64,000 nt of DNA from Agromyces mediolanus (GTDB taxonomy: Bacteria > Actinomycetota > Actinomycetes > Actinomycetales > Microbacteriaceae). The notes beneath the pieces are model-generated. The model did not search any database. It saw only the letters and a list, made by a program, of their open reading frames with translations, and had not been told where the DNA came from. The stretch lies in assembly GCF_014648575.1 (NCBI RefSeq), contig NZ_BMRJ01000001.1:86714-150713 (forward strand), in the 5' to 3' direction. This document shows positions 28,242 through 37,276 of this stretch, piece after piece. Within the stretch, counting starts at the first letter, position 1, and the number at the start of each line of letters is the position of its first letter. The translations under genes and the position numbers were made by a program.

Positions 28242-28766
28242 ATGACGGACACGCAGGACCAGGCCGCCGCCGCAGCCGAGACCCCGGAGCAGCGCGTCGC
28301 GCGGCTCGGGCTCGAGATCCCCGACTTCGCCAAGGAGGGGTACTACGGCGCCGACGTCTACGGCTCGATGAAGCCGCACCACATCTCGGGGAACATCCTC
28401 TTCCTGAGCGGTCACACCCCCGACCAGCCCGACGGCACGGTGCGCTACCCGGGCCGCCTCGGCGACACCCTCACCGTCGAGGAGGGCTACGAGGCCGCAC
28501 GGCTCACCGCGCTCAACTGCCTCGGCGGCATCCGCCTCGCCCTCGGCTCCCTCGACCGCGTCGAGGCCGTCGTCCGCTCGCTCTGCTTCGTCGTGTCGAC
28601 GCCCGAGTTCACCGAGGTGCACCGCGTCTCCTCGGGCTACAGCGACCTCTTCGCCGAGGTGTTCGGCCCCGTCGCCGGCCTCGGCGGCCGGGCGACGATC
28701 GGCGTGACGAGCCTCGCCGGCGGATCCTCCTTCGAGAACTGGGTCACCGTGGAGATAAAGTCGTAG
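28242..28766 (+). CDS. RidA-family protein
   Basis: 174 residues, somewhat longer than the 130-residue core because of an N-terminal charged extension. RidA/YjgF features are ISGNILFLSGHTP, AARLTALNCLGGIRLALGSLDRVEAVVR and the C-terminal VTSLAGGSSFENWVTVEI. RidA members deaminate reactive imines or act in pyrimidine and ureide catabolism. A strong GGAGG lies upstream. First gene of the unit with the GntR regulator; divergent NCS1 permease suggests a joint role in nitrogen-heterocycle use. Confidence 0.92.
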   Translation: MTDTQDQAAAAAETPEQRVARLGLEIPDFAKEGYYGADVYGSMKPHHISGNILFLSGHTPDQPDGTVRYPGRLGDTLTVEEGYEAARLTALNCLGGIRLALGSLDRVEAVVRSLCFVVSTPEFTEVHRVSSGYSDLFAEVFGPVAGLGGRATIGVTSLAGGSSFENWVTVEIKS

Positions 28767-28798
28767 CACTCGGGAGGGGCGCGCGACGGGAGGCCGAG

Positions 28799-29527
28799 GT
28801 GGATCTCAAGGTCTCGCGCGACGCCGGCGCGCCGGAGAAGCTCGCCAACCGGCTGCTCGAACTCATCGAGTCCGGTGAGCTGAAGCCGGGCGACAAGCTG
28901 CCGAGCGAGCGCGAGCTCGCCGAGCTCGGCGGCGTCGCCCGCAGCACCGTGCGCGAGGCGCTCTCGGCGCTCGAGATGCGCGGGCTCGTGAGTCGCCGAC
29001 CCGGGCGGGGCAGCGTCGTCGAGGCCGTCGCCCGGCCCAAGCTCGCCGACTCGCTGCGCGGCGTGCTGCCGCCCAGCGAGCGGCTGCTCGCCGAGGTGAT
29101 GGACCTCCGCGGGGTGGTCGAGCCGCCGCTCGCCGAGCGGGCGGCGCTCCGGGCGGATGCCTCGGGCCTCGCCGCGCTCGACCGGGTGCTCGCCGCCGCG
29201 GAGGAGGAGCTCGGCCGGCCCGAGCCCTCCGCCGCCCGCCTCGTCGCCCTCGACCTGGAGTTCCACACCACGGTCGCGACGCTCGCGCAGAACGCGATGC
29301 TCGTCGAGCTCATCGACGTCGTGAACGAGTGGACCGCGCCCTCGCGCGACGAGACGCTGCAGAGCCTCGAACGGATGCTGCGCTCGCACCGGGCGCACGG
29401 CCGCATCGCCGACGCCATCCGGGCGGGCGACCCCGCCGCCGCCCACGAGGCGATGGCCGCGCACCTCGGGCAGATCGCCGAGGTCATCGCGGCGCCGCAG
29501 CCGGGCGCCGAGGCGCTGCCGGCCTGA
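28799..29527 (+). CDS. GntR-family (FadR subfamily) regulator
   Basis: 242 residues. The N-terminal winged helix (LANRLLELIESGELKPGDKLPSERELAELGGVARSTVREALSALEMRGLV) is cut here only for description; the all-helical FCD effector domain follows with MDLRGVVEPPLAERAAL and SHRAHGRIADAIRAGD. I chose the GTG at 28799 because GGGAGG precedes it by six bases and no ATG is near. It lies 32 bases after RidA. Its likely sites are the two TGGTCnGACCA palindromes upstream of RidA. Confidence 0.9.
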   Translation: MDLKVSRDAGAPEKLANRLLELIESGELKPGDKLPSERELAELGGVARSTVREALSALEMRGLVSRRPGRGSVVEAVARPKLADSLRGVLPPSERLLAEVMDLRGVVEPPLAERAALRADASGLAALDRVLAAAEEELGRPEPSAARLVALDLEFHTTVATLAQNAMLVELIDVVNEWTAPSRDETLQSLERMLRSHRAHGRIADAIRAGDPAAAHEAMAAHLGQIAEVIAAPQPGAEALPA

Positions 29528-29620
29528 GCGCCGAGGCATCCGAATCTCCTCCAATCCGGTGCCGCGACGGTTCCGAATCCCCCATGACGGCCCGCACGGG
29601 CCCGTGATCAAGGAGGAACC

Positions 29621-30028
29621 ATGCGAAACTCACCGAACCGCATCGTCGCCACGGTGTTCGGCGCGGTCTATCTGCTCGTCGGACTGCTCGGCTTCGCGGT
29701 CACGGGCGGCGTCTCGTTCGTCGCGACCGAGGGCGGGCTGCTGCTCGGCATCTTCGCGGTCAACCCGCTGCACAACATCGCGCACCTCCTGATCGGCGCG
29801 GCGCTGCTCGTCGCCGGCCTCATGAGCGCGCGGGCCGCGAAGACGGTGAACACGATCGTGGGCGCCGCCTACCTGCTGCTCGGCATCGTCGGATTCTTCC
29901 TCGCGGGCACCGCGGCGAACATCCTCGCGCTGAACACGCCCGACCACTTCCTGCACCTCGCGAGCGCGCTCGTGCTGCTCGGCGTCGGCCTCGGGGCCGA
30001 GCGCGGCGGCCGGCTGGCGACGGCCTGA
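29621..30028 (+). CDS. DUF4383 membrane protein
   Basis: 135 residues with four membrane helices and the family segment NPLHNIAHLLIGAALL. Function unknown. The start is clear: AAGGAGG lies seven bases before the ATG. The next membrane-protein gene starts eight bases after its stop. Confidence 0.9.
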   Translation: MRNSPNRIVATVFGAVYLLVGLLGFAVTGGVSFVATEGGLLLGIFAVNPLHNIAHLLIGAALLVAGLMSARAAKTVNTIVGAAYLLLGIVGFFLAGTAANILALNTPDHFLHLASALVLLGVGLGAERGGRLATA

Positions 30029-30035
30029 GGCCGCC

Positions 30036-30593
30036 GTGCTCCCCGCCGCGCTCCGCAGCTGGCCGGCGCTCGCCGCGCTCGGCGCCGGGCTCGTCCTCGC
30101 GGCGCTCGCCGCGGGGGCGACCGGCCCGCTTGCCGTCGGCGTGCTCGCCGCGGCGGGACTTGCGGCGCTCGCCTGGGCGTTCGCTGCGCTCCGGGCGGGC
30201 GGCCCGGTGCTGCCGCGCACGACGCTCGCCGTCGGCCTGACGGTCGTCGTCGGGCTCGCGCTCGTCGTGGGGGCGGGCGCGGCGCCGCAGCTCGGTCTCG
30301 CCGGGCTGCCGACGATCGCGGCGGCGGGCTTCGCGCTCGTCGTCGCGGTCGGGGCGGCGGCGCGGCTGCGCGGGGCACACGCTCCGGGCCAGGGGCCCGA
30401 TGAGACCCGGGATGCCGCGCCGGCATCCGCATCCCCGGCCGCACCAGCGGCCACCCGGACGCGGCATCCCGTGGCAGCCACCCTCGGACTCGTCGCGGGC
30501 GCCGCGCTCGTCGCCGCCCTCGCGACCCCGGCCCTCGCCGGCACCGAGCCGGGCGAGCTCGCCGTCCCGCACGGGGAGCTGCACCAGCACTGA
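30036..30593 (+). CDS. Hypothetical membrane protein
   Basis: 185 residues, GTG start, Ala/Leu-rich. About four hydrophobic helices are visible in the first 110 residues, then an Ala/Pro/Thr-rich linker, one more helix (VAATLGLVAGAALVAALATPALA) and a histidine-containing tail HGELHQH. Co-transcribed with the DUF4383 gene. No family recognised. Confidence 0.7.
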   Translation: MLPAALRSWPALAALGAGLVLAALAAGATGPLAVGVLAAAGLAALAWAFAALRAGGPVLPRTTLAVGLTVVVGLALVVGAGAAPQLGLAGLPTIAAAGFALVVAVGAAARLRGAHAPGQGPDETRDAAPASASPAAPAATRTRHPVAATLGLVAGAALVAALATPALAGTEPGELAVPHGELHQH

Positions 30594-30608
30594 CGGCGCG
30601 GTTCCCGG

Positions 30609-32237
30609 CTACTCGCTCGCGGGCGAGGGGTCGGGGATCTCCTCCGGCTTGTACCGCGGCAGCCGCGAGGCCGGCAGCGCCGCCGCCAGGCTGAGCCCCG
30701 CGAGCACGAGGAAGCCCATCCGCAGCGTGCGCAGCCGCTCCTCCTCGTTGATCGCGACGGCCGCATCGATCTGCTCGGGGCTCGCGTCGGTCTCGGCGAA
30801 CTTCTCGCGCAGCTCGTCGTTGCTGATGAAGTTCACCTGATCGAGGTCGACCTGGGCGACGAGCTCGTCCGGCAGCTCCGGATGCTCCGTCACGGCCTGC
30901 GTGAAGTTCAGGCTCAGCATCGTGACGAGCAGCGCGCCCATCACGGCCGTGCCGACCGCGGAGGCCAGGTTCTGCGTCGTACCGCGGATCGAGCCGACGT
31001 CGCCCGCGAGCTCCTTCGGCGCGGCCGTCACGAGCACGTTGAACACGAGCGTGACGAGCGCCCCCTGCCCGATGCCGAACACGACGAGGCCGAGGATCGT
31101 CGGCAGCGTCTCCCAGTTGTTCGTCACGACGAAGGCGAGCCAGACGAGCGCGACCGTCGTCAGGCCGAAGGAGAACAGGCCGATCACGCGCGGACTGTAG
31201 CGGCGGTAGAACCGCACGATGAGCGTCGCCGTGACGAACACCGTCAGATTGAACGGCATCATCGCGAGCGAGGTGTCGAAGGGCGTGCGCCCCTGCACCA
31301 CCTGGATGTACGTCGGCACCGTGAAGTTCACCGCCGCCTCCATCGCGACGATGATGAACATCGCGTACACGGCGGCGCGCTCGCGGGCGCTGCCGAGCAC
31401 CGAGAGGTCGACGAGCGGCACTCGGCCGAGCCGCATCCGGCGCCTCGTCCACAGGAAGAACGCCTGCCCGAGCACGAGACCCAGCACCACGAAGACCGGG
31501 GCGGGCGAGAGGCCGAGCACGTCGAACGGCGCGCCGGGCTCGGCGAGCACGATGCCCCAGGCGTTCAGGTTGTTGAAGCCGAGCGTGAGCAGCACGATCG
31601 CCCCGCCGATGAGGGCGGACGCGACGAGGTCGATGCGGACCGAGGCATCCCCCTTGTCCGAGCGCAGCCCGAAGCTCAGCGCGAAGACCGCGACCGCGAG
31701 GCCGAAGGTGATCATGAACACCGGCCGCCAGCCGACGAGGGTGCCGAGCGTGCCGCCGATGAGGAACGCGCTGATGCCCGAGAAGGCGCGCGCCGAGCCG
31801 AGCGAGCCGACTGCCGTCGCCTGCTGGGCGCCGCGGTAGTTCTCGGCGATGAGGGCGACGAGGGACGGCACGATGATGGCGGCGGATGCCCCGGCCAGCA
31901 CCTGGCCCGTGATCGCCCAGCCGATCGTCGGCGACAGGATCATCAGCACCGAGGACACGCCGAACACGACGACGACGCAGCGGAAGATGAGCACCCAGCC
32001 GACCCGCTGGCCGAGCTTCGCGCCGGTCATCACGAGGGCCGCCACGGCGAGCCCGTAGACGACGATCGTCGAGCTCGCGACGGTGGGCGGCACGCCGAAG
32101 TCCTCGACCATGCCGCCCAGCGAGATCGGCAGCGCGGCGACGTTGAACGACATCAGCACCTGGGCGAGGAACAGCCCGACCATGGGCGCCCAGGAGCGGC
32201 GCTCCTCGGTGCGGGGTGCGGCGGTCTGCGCGGTCAT
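30609..32237 (-). CDS. MFS transporter (DHA2-like)
   Basis: 542 residues with roughly 14 hydrophobic segments, in the major facilitator superfamily. The segment SFNVAALPISLGGMVEDFGV at the first helix is typical of drug/antiporter members. An extra polar loop of about 60 residues rich in Asp/Glu lies before the last helix (LDQVNFISNDELREKF). The ATG overlaps the glutaminase stop by four bases, so the transporter is coupled to glutaminase. Glutamine/glutamate-linked transport or acid resistance would fit; not provable here. Confidence 0.88.
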   Translation of the reverse strand: MTAQTAAPRTEERRSWAPMVGLFLAQVLMSFNVAALPISLGGMVEDFGVPPTVASSTIVVYGLAVAALVMTGAKLGQRVGWVLIFRCVVVVFGVSSVLMILSPTIGWAITGQVLAGASAAIIVPSLVALIAENYRGAQQATAVGSLGSARAFSGISAFLIGGTLGTLVGWRPVFMITFGLAVAVFALSFGLRSDKGDASVRIDLVASALIGGAIVLLTLGFNNLNAWGIVLAEPGAPFDVLGLSPAPVFVVLGLVLGQAFFLWTRRRMRLGRVPLVDLSVLGSARERAAVYAMFIIVAMEAAVNFTVPTYIQVVQGRTPFDTSLAMMPFNLTVFVTATLIVRFYRRYSPRVIGLFSFGLTTVALVWLAFVVTNNWETLPTILGLVVFGIGQGALVTLVFNVLVTAAPKELAGDVGSIRGTTQNLASAVGTAVMGALLVTMLSLNFTQAVTEHPELPDELVAQVDLDQVNFISNDELREKFAETDASPEQIDAAVAINEEERLRTLRMGFLVLAGLSLAAALPASRLPRYKPEEIPDPSPASE

Positions 32238-33298
32238 GCGCGGCTCCCTTCGGTGGGCGGTGCGGATGCCTCGGGCGTCGCGGATGCCTCGGGCGGTGCG
32301 GATGCCGCGGCGGGCGCGGGCGTCGAGGCGAAGAGGTTCAGGCCGAGCGCGCGGGAGAGGTAGGCGCAGGCGCGCTGCCCGCGCACGCTGTTGCCGGCCG
32401 GGTCCAGGCGGGGCGAGTAGGCGCCCACGGCGCCCTTGCCCGGGGCGACGGCGACGATGCCGCCCGCCACGCCCGACTTCGCCGGCAGTCCGATCTCGAA
32501 CAGCCACTCGCCCGAGCGCTCGTACATGCCGCACGAGGCGAGCAGCGCGAGCGTGTCGCGACACACCTCCGCGGAGACGACGCGCTCGCCCGTCACCGGG
32601 TTCACGCCGCCGTCGGCGAGGGTCGCCCCCATCACGGCGAGATCCTCGGCCGTCACCGAGAGGGCGCACTGCTTCGTGTACACGTCGACGACGGCGAGCG
32701 GGTCGGCATCCAGCCGTCCGTAGCTCTGCAGCAGCCGTCCGATCGCCTGGTTGCGCTGGTTCGTCAGGACCTCTGAGCGGTACACCTCGCCGTCGAGCGC
32801 GAGCTCGCGGCCCGCGAAACGGGACAGCCCGGTGCGCACGAGCTCCCACTGCTCGGCGGGCGTCGCCGCGGGCACGAGGGCGGTTGTCGCAATCGCCCCC
32901 GCGTTCACCATCGGGTTCATCGGGCTGCCGCCGTTCAGCTCGATCGCCATGACCGAGTTGAACGGCAGCCCCGTGTTGTTCACGCCCACGATCTCGTGCA
33001 CGGCCTCGTGCCCGATCGCCTCGCAGACGAGCGCGAACACGAACGCCTTCGAGATCGACTGGATCGAGAACGCCACCCCGGCGTCGCCCGCCCGGTGCAC
33101 CGCGCCGTCGACCTGCGCGACGACGAGACCGAAGTGCGCCGGATCCGCCTCGGCGAGGATCGGGATGTAGTCGGCGACGACCCCCTCGTCGAGCCCGGCG
33201 TAGCGGCGGTGCGCGGCCGCCACCGTCTCGCCGAGCCGGGCCGGGAGCCCACCGGTCGATGCGTGCTGGGCGACGTCCGCCACATCGGCTTCGAACAT
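32234..33298 (-). CDS. glsA: Glutaminase
   Basis: Hydrolyses L-glutamine to glutamate and ammonia; serine-beta-lactamase-like fold. 354 residues. The catalytic Ser-x-x-Lys is SISK (Ser81, Lys84), followed by GVNNTGLPFNS, NPMVNAGAI, and GLPAKSGVAGGI in the C-terminal half, all standard for the family. The last 35 residues are an unusual Ala/Pro/Glu/Ser repeat (PEASAPPEASATPEASA-like). GGGGGGAGGG precedes the ATG at 33298. Coupled with the downstream MFS gene. Confidence 0.94.
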   Translation of the reverse strand: MFEADVADVAQHASTGGLPARLGETVAAAHRRYAGLDEGVVADYIPILAEADPAHFGLVVAQVDGAVHRAGDAGVAFSIQSISKAFVFALVCEAIGHEAVHEIVGVNNTGLPFNSVMAIELNGGSPMNPMVNAGAIATTALVPAATPAEQWELVRTGLSRFAGRELALDGEVYRSEVLTNQRNQAIGRLLQSYGRLDADPLAVVDVYTKQCALSVTAEDLAVMGATLADGGVNPVTGERVVSAEVCRDTLALLASCGMYERSGEWLFEIGLPAKSGVAGGIVAVAPGKGAVGAYSPRLDPAGNSVRGQRACAYLSRALGLNLFASTPAPAAASAPPEASATPEASAPPTEGSRA

Positions 33299-33439
33299 GC
33301 ACCCTCCCCCCAGAGATGTCGCTCGGAGTCTAGACCCGTGCGACGCTCCACGGGAGGGGCGCCCCCGCGGAGCCGGGCGGCTCGCTACGCTGCATCCAGG
33401 CGCGATCGTGGGGGATGGCGGAACGAGGCGGGGAGACGC

Positions 33440-34573
33440 GTGAACGACGGCATCAAGTGGGGCCTCCCGGTGCTCGGGGCCGCGGCCCTCGGCACGATCG
33501 GGCTCGTGCTCGGCACGACCGCGCTCGCCGACGCCGTCAGCGCGCAGACCGTGGTCGCCGGGGCGGCCGCCGAGTCCCGCGCCGAGGCGGCGCTCGGCGA
33601 TCTGCGCGGCGCGACGACGCTCGCGGAAGGGCAGGCGCTGGAGGGCGAGGCGCTCGCCGGCGCGCTCGTGGACGGCCTCGGCGATCCGGCGCTCGCCGAG
33701 GCGCTGACGGCGGACGTCGCATCCGCCCGCGAGCTCATCGACGCCGCCGAACTCGAGCTGCCCGAGCAGCCCGCCTACGACCGGGGACCGCTCACGCCGA
33801 TCTGGACGAGCCTCGCCGAGGCCGTCGCGACGCAGGAGCGCACCGGGCGGCTCGTCGAACTGCAGCGGGAGGCCGAGTCGGGTCTCGGCGGGCTCGAGGA
33901 CGTCGAGGCGCAGCTCGCCGAGGCACGCGCCGCACTCTACGCCGACGCGGCCGCCGATGCGCAGGCCGTGCTCGACGCGAGCCCCGTCGCGAGCTACGAG
34001 TCGCGCGTTCCGGCGATGCACGCTATCGCGCAGGACGGCGACTCCTGGTACGTCGAGCAGGACGACAGCGCCGAGGGGTACCAGCAGCTCGCCGCGGCCG
34101 TGGCGGCCGTGCAGGCGTCGCAGACGGCGGAGGCCGCGCGGCGGGCGGCACCCGAGTACGCGAGCCGCGGGCCGATCGAGGAATTCGCCCGCTCCATCGC
34201 GCACGGCGTGCACCTCGACTTCGCGTGGGACCACGTCGTCAACGGGCTCTCGAGCGACGAGTGGTACTCGGGCACGGCGCAGTACTGGTACGCCGACGGA
34301 GGCTGGGCGAAGATCAACCTCAGCTACTCGATCGACTGGAGCTACGCCGACGACGTGAACGCCAAGGCGGTCGTCGTGCACGAGGTCGGGCACACGCAGG
34401 TCGTGCGGCCCGAGTGCACGCCGATCTTCGAGAGCGAGGTGTTCCGCGGCGACGACGAGATGTGGGCGACCGCGTGGGCGATCGCCGCGGGCTACGACGT
34501 GCCCGGCTCCGGCATCGAGGCGTACGGGCGGCCGAGCGACCAGCAGATCGCCGAGGCCGGCCGCTGCGTGTAG
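33440..34573 (+). CDS. Exported HExxH-type putative metalloprotease
   Basis: 377 residues from GTG at 33440 (GGGAG upstream). One N-terminal membrane anchor or signal (about 8-32), an Ala/Glu-rich helical segment to about 250, and a C-terminal domain with AVVVHEVGHTQVV, a zinc-type HExxH, followed by an acidic FRGDDEMWATAWA helix that could give the third ligand (gluzincin type). WYSGTAQYWYADGGWAKINLSY precedes it. No named peptidase family recognised. Substrates would be extracytoplasmic. The repeat cluster begins immediately after its stop. Confidence 0.78.
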   Translation: MNDGIKWGLPVLGAAALGTIGLVLGTTALADAVSAQTVVAGAAAESRAEAALGDLRGATTLAEGQALEGEALAGALVDGLGDPALAEALTADVASARELIDAAELELPEQPAYDRGPLTPIWTSLAEAVATQERTGRLVELQREAESGLGGLEDVEAQLAEARAALYADAAADAQAVLDASPVASYESRVPAMHAIAQDGDSWYVEQDDSAEGYQQLAAAVAAVQASQTAEAARRAAPEYASRGPIEEFARSIAHGVHLDFAWDHVVNGLSSDEWYSGTAQYWYADGGWAKINLSYSIDWSYADDVNAKAVVVHEVGHTQVVRPECTPIFESEVFRGDDEMWATAWAIAAGYDVPGSGIEAYGRPSDQQIAEAGRCV

Positions 34574-34577
34574 CGGT

Positions 34578-34930
34578 GGTTCGCTGAGCTTGTCGAAGCG
34601 GTGGTTCGCTGAGCTCGGTTGGTTCGCTGAGCTTGTCGAAGCGAGTCGAGTTCGCTGAGTTCGGTTGGTTCGCTGAGCTTGTCGAAGCGGGTCGAGTTCG
34701 CTTCGACAGGCTCAGCGAACCAACGTGGAGGTCGCTTCGACAGGCTCAGCGAACCAACGTGGTGTTCGCTTCGACGGGCTCAGCGAACCAACGTGGTGTT
34801 CGCTTCGACGGGCTCAGCGAGCCAAGGTGGAGTTCGCTTCGACGGGCTCAGCGAGCCAAGGTGGAGTTCGCTTCGACAGGCTCAGCGAACCAGCTCGGGC
34901 TCAGCGAACCAACCGAGCTCAGCGAACCGG
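34578..34930. repeat. Repeat cluster A: head-to-head arrays of a 20-24 bp repeat
   Basis: Left part: three full copies of TTCGCTGAGCTTGTCGAAGC-type (34578-34600, 34621-34643, 34667-34689) plus two partial copies. Right part: six full copies in the opposite orientation, GCTTCGACAGGCTCAGCGAA-type (34699-34722, 34733-34756, 34767-34790, 34801-34824, 34835-34858, 34869-34892), plus two partial. The switch lies at about 34694. Genes on both sides run into the cluster, so each transcript reads the repeat in the same sense. The final partial copy contains the lacI stop codon. Confidence 0.92.
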
Positions 34931-35956
34931 GCGCACCGTACTGCCGCGCACGCGGAGCACCGCGTCGGAGAGCAGCGGGCCGTCGACCGGCTCGCCCTCG
35001 ATGCGGCGCAGCAGCATGCCGACGGCGAGCTCCGCCTGCCGGTCGGGCTGCAGGTCGATCGCGGTCAGCGGCGGGTCGTGCCGCTCTGAGCCCGGGCTGT
35101 CGATGCCGACGGCGACGAGCACGTCCTCGGGGATGCGCACCTCGGCGTCCCGGGCCGCCCGCAGCACGCCCTCGCGGTACTGCTCCGCGGTCGCGATGAC
35201 GGCGTCGGGGCGGTCGGCGCCGCGAAGCAGGGCGAGCGTCGACTCGTAGGGGTCGTTGTGGGCGTGGTCGAGGGGGATCAGCCGCACGAGCTCCGGCATC
35301 TCGTGCTCGGCCGCCCAGTCGCGGTACGCCGCCGCGCTCTCCTCCGCCCACGACCAGCTCGCGTCGGCGCTGATCAGCGCGATCCGCCGGGCGCCCTGCT
35401 CGTGCAGGTGGTCGAGCAGCGTCCGCATGTTCTCGCCGTGGTCGCTCGTGACCGCGTAGGGCCACTCGGGGCGCGCGGCATCCCGCTCGACCGTGACGAC
35501 CGGCGTGCCGAGCCGTTCGAGCGCGGCGAGCCGCTCGTCGTTGCGCACGGGGTCGCAGAGCACGACCCCGTCGGCGCCGATGAGACGCCAGCCGTCCTCG
35601 CTCGTCACCGTCGGCGGTGTGAGCGTGAGCGCGTACCCGGCCTCGAAGGCCTTCGTCGCCGCCGCGCGCGCCGCGGTCATGTAGAAGTCGAGGTCGAGCA
35701 TCGGCACCGCGCCCTCGTCGACCGAGGGCAGGGCGAACGCGATCGTGCCGGTGCGGCCGAGGCGGAAGGCGAGCGCCGCGCGGCTCGGCCGGTAGCCGAG
35801 CTCGTCCGCGGTGCGCTGCACCCGGTCCCTGGTCGACTGGCGGAGCTTGCCGCTGCCGTTGAGCGCGGCCGAGACCGTGCTCGTGGACAGGCCGAGCTCG
35901 CGGGCGACGTCGTGGATGGTGACGCGTTTCGTCGCCGGCTGATCACGCTCCGTCAT
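34919..35956 (-). CDS. LacI-family transcriptional regulator
   Basis: 345 residues. N-terminal LacI helix-turn-helix TIHDVARELGLSTSTVSAAL and hinge, then a periplasmic-binding-protein-like effector domain (GTIAFALPSV, then GADGVVLCDPV, then LVAVGIDSPG). ATG at 35956 has GAGGT upstream; a GTG eight codons earlier is possible. It is the last gene of the leftward pcp operon, 42 bases after the amidohydrolase. Its final codons VRPVR and TGA lie within a repeat of cluster A. Likely controls both arms of the divergon via sites at 42597-42623. Confidence 0.92.
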   Translation of the reverse strand: MTERDQPATKRVTIHDVARELGLSTSTVSAALNGSGKLRQSTRDRVQRTADELGYRPSRAALAFRLGRTGTIAFALPSVDEGAVPMLDLDFYMTAARAAATKAFEAGYALTLTPPTVTSEDGWRLIGADGVVLCDPVRNDERLAALERLGTPVVTVERDAARPEWPYAVTSDHGENMRTLLDHLHEQGARRIALISADASWSWAEESAAAYRDWAAEHEMPELVRLIPLDHAHNDPYESTLALLRGADRPDAVIATAEQYREGVLRAARDAEVRIPEDVLVAVGIDSPGSERHDPPLTAIDLQPDRQAELAVGMLLRRIEGEPVDGPLLSDAVLRVRGSTVRPVR

Positions 35957-35998
35957 GGACCTCGACCTCTCCGTCGGCACCAGGCGCGGGGAACGCCA

Positions 35999-37276
35999 TC
36001 AACTGTAGACGAGCTCGGTGCTGACGCGGCGCGACGCGACGAGCGCGCCGCGGCGCACCGTCCAGCGCGATCCCGCCTCGTTGCGCAGCGCGTGCAGGCG
36101 GTCGCCCGCGGCGAGCACGACGAAGGAGGCCTCCGCGCCCGCCTCGAGCCGCGGCGCCGGTCGGCCGACGGCGGTGCGGGCGGAGCTCGTCACCATCCGC
36201 CAGGCGTCGTCCATGCCCTCGCCCGCGCGGTCGGCGAGGGGCAGCGCGTGCCAGGCGAAGCGGGCGCGTTCGAGCGGGTCGAGGGTGCCGAGCGACTCCC
36301 AGTTGTCCTCGTGGTTGCCGGTGCCGATCGTCACGGTGACCCCGGCGTCGAGCAGCTCGTTCGGCCGCGAGACGCCGCGGTACGGGTACGAGCTCTGCAG
36401 GTTCGAGGGGCAGACGGTGATGGCGATGCCGGCTGCGGCGACCTTCTCGATCACGCGGGCCGCGTCGTCGTCGGGGTAGGTCTCGAGGGCGCCGACGTGG
36501 TTCGCGTTGACGAGCCCCTGCATGCCGTACGCGACGGTGAGCTCGGCGAGCGGTTCGAGCAGGCGCTCGCTCGGATCGGTGAAGTAGTCGACGTTGATGT
36601 CGATCGGGCGGCCGAACCGCTCGGCGAGCTCGAAGACGAGCCGCAGGTGCGTGAGCCGCGCCTCGTCGTCGGCCTCGTTGTTGGGCCAGCCGCCGACGCG
36701 GTCCGCGCCCATCGCGAGGGCCTCGGCGACGAGCCCGTAGGCGCGCGCGTCGCCGACCATCCCCTCCTGCGGGAACGCCGTGACGACGGTCTCGATGACG
36801 CCGTCGCACTCGGCCCTGGCGCGCAGCACCCCCTCGACCGAGGCGAGCCCGGTCACCGAGTCGATGTCGGCCTGCCCGGCGAGGAGCCCGACGCCCTCGA
36901 GCGCCGAGGCGCGCAGGAAGCGGCCGGCGCGTTCGGCGACGTCGTCGACGGTGAACGCCGCCTTGAGGTCGCGCTGGCGCTGCATGAGCACGGGGCGCGG
37001 GCCGTGGGCGACGAGGCCGAGCTCGGCGATCCGCTGCCGGCTGTAGACCTTGTCGGGGTGGCTGTGCGGCTCGACGAACGGGGTGGTCACGAGGCCTCCG
37101 CCGGCGTCGATCACCTCGTCGGCGGTCGTGCCGGCCGCGGCATCCGGTCCGATGGCGGCGATCGCGCCGTCGCGGACGACGACGTCCACGAGCGCGCCGG
37201 CCGGCGCGCCGGCGCCCGCGGCGTCCCGGTCGAGCCGGGCGCCGCGCACGATGAGCTGGGCGGTCTCAGAAGCCAT
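35999..37276 (-). CDS. Cytosine-deaminase-like amidohydrolase 1, key ligands missing
   Basis: 425 residues, paralogous to the amidohydrolase at 40488-41816 (shared EPHxHPDK, AFPQEG, GGWPN). The first metal pair is kept (His71, His73) and His260 too. However, at the position of the next metal histidine it has Asn228 (DINVDY), at the catalytic Glu position Tyr231, and at the metal Asp position Gly320. Comparison is with E. coli CodA from memory. It is full length with no frameshift, so it may be a non-catalytic partner or have a changed mechanism. Overlaps the upstream cupin gene by 11 bases. Confidence 0.82.
   Translation of the reverse strand: MASETAQLIVRGARLDRDAAGAGAPAGALVDVVVRDGAIAAIGPDAAAGTTADEVIDAGGGLVTTPFVEPHSHPDKVYSRQRIAELGLVAHGPRPVLMQRQRDLKAAFTVDDVAERAGRFLRASALEGVGLLAGQADIDSVTGLASVEGVLRARAECDGVIETVVTAFPQEGMVGDARAYGLVAEALAMGADRVGGWPNNEADDEARLTHLRLVFELAERFGRPIDINVDYFTDPSERLLEPLAELTVAYGMQGLVNANHVGALETYPDDDAARVIEKVAAAGIAITVCPSNLQSSYPYRGVSRPNELLDAGVTVTIGTGNHEDNWESLGTLDPLERARFAWHALPLADRAGEGMDDAWRMVTSSARTAVGRPAPRLEAGAEASFVVLAAGDRLHALRNEAGSRWTVRRGALVASRRVSTELVYS

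Noticed and set aside
34578-34930. Possible CRISPR array
   Set aside because: Units are about 24 bp with gaps of only about 10 bp that are themselves similar (ACGTGG, AGGTGG), and orientation switches midway; no cas genes.
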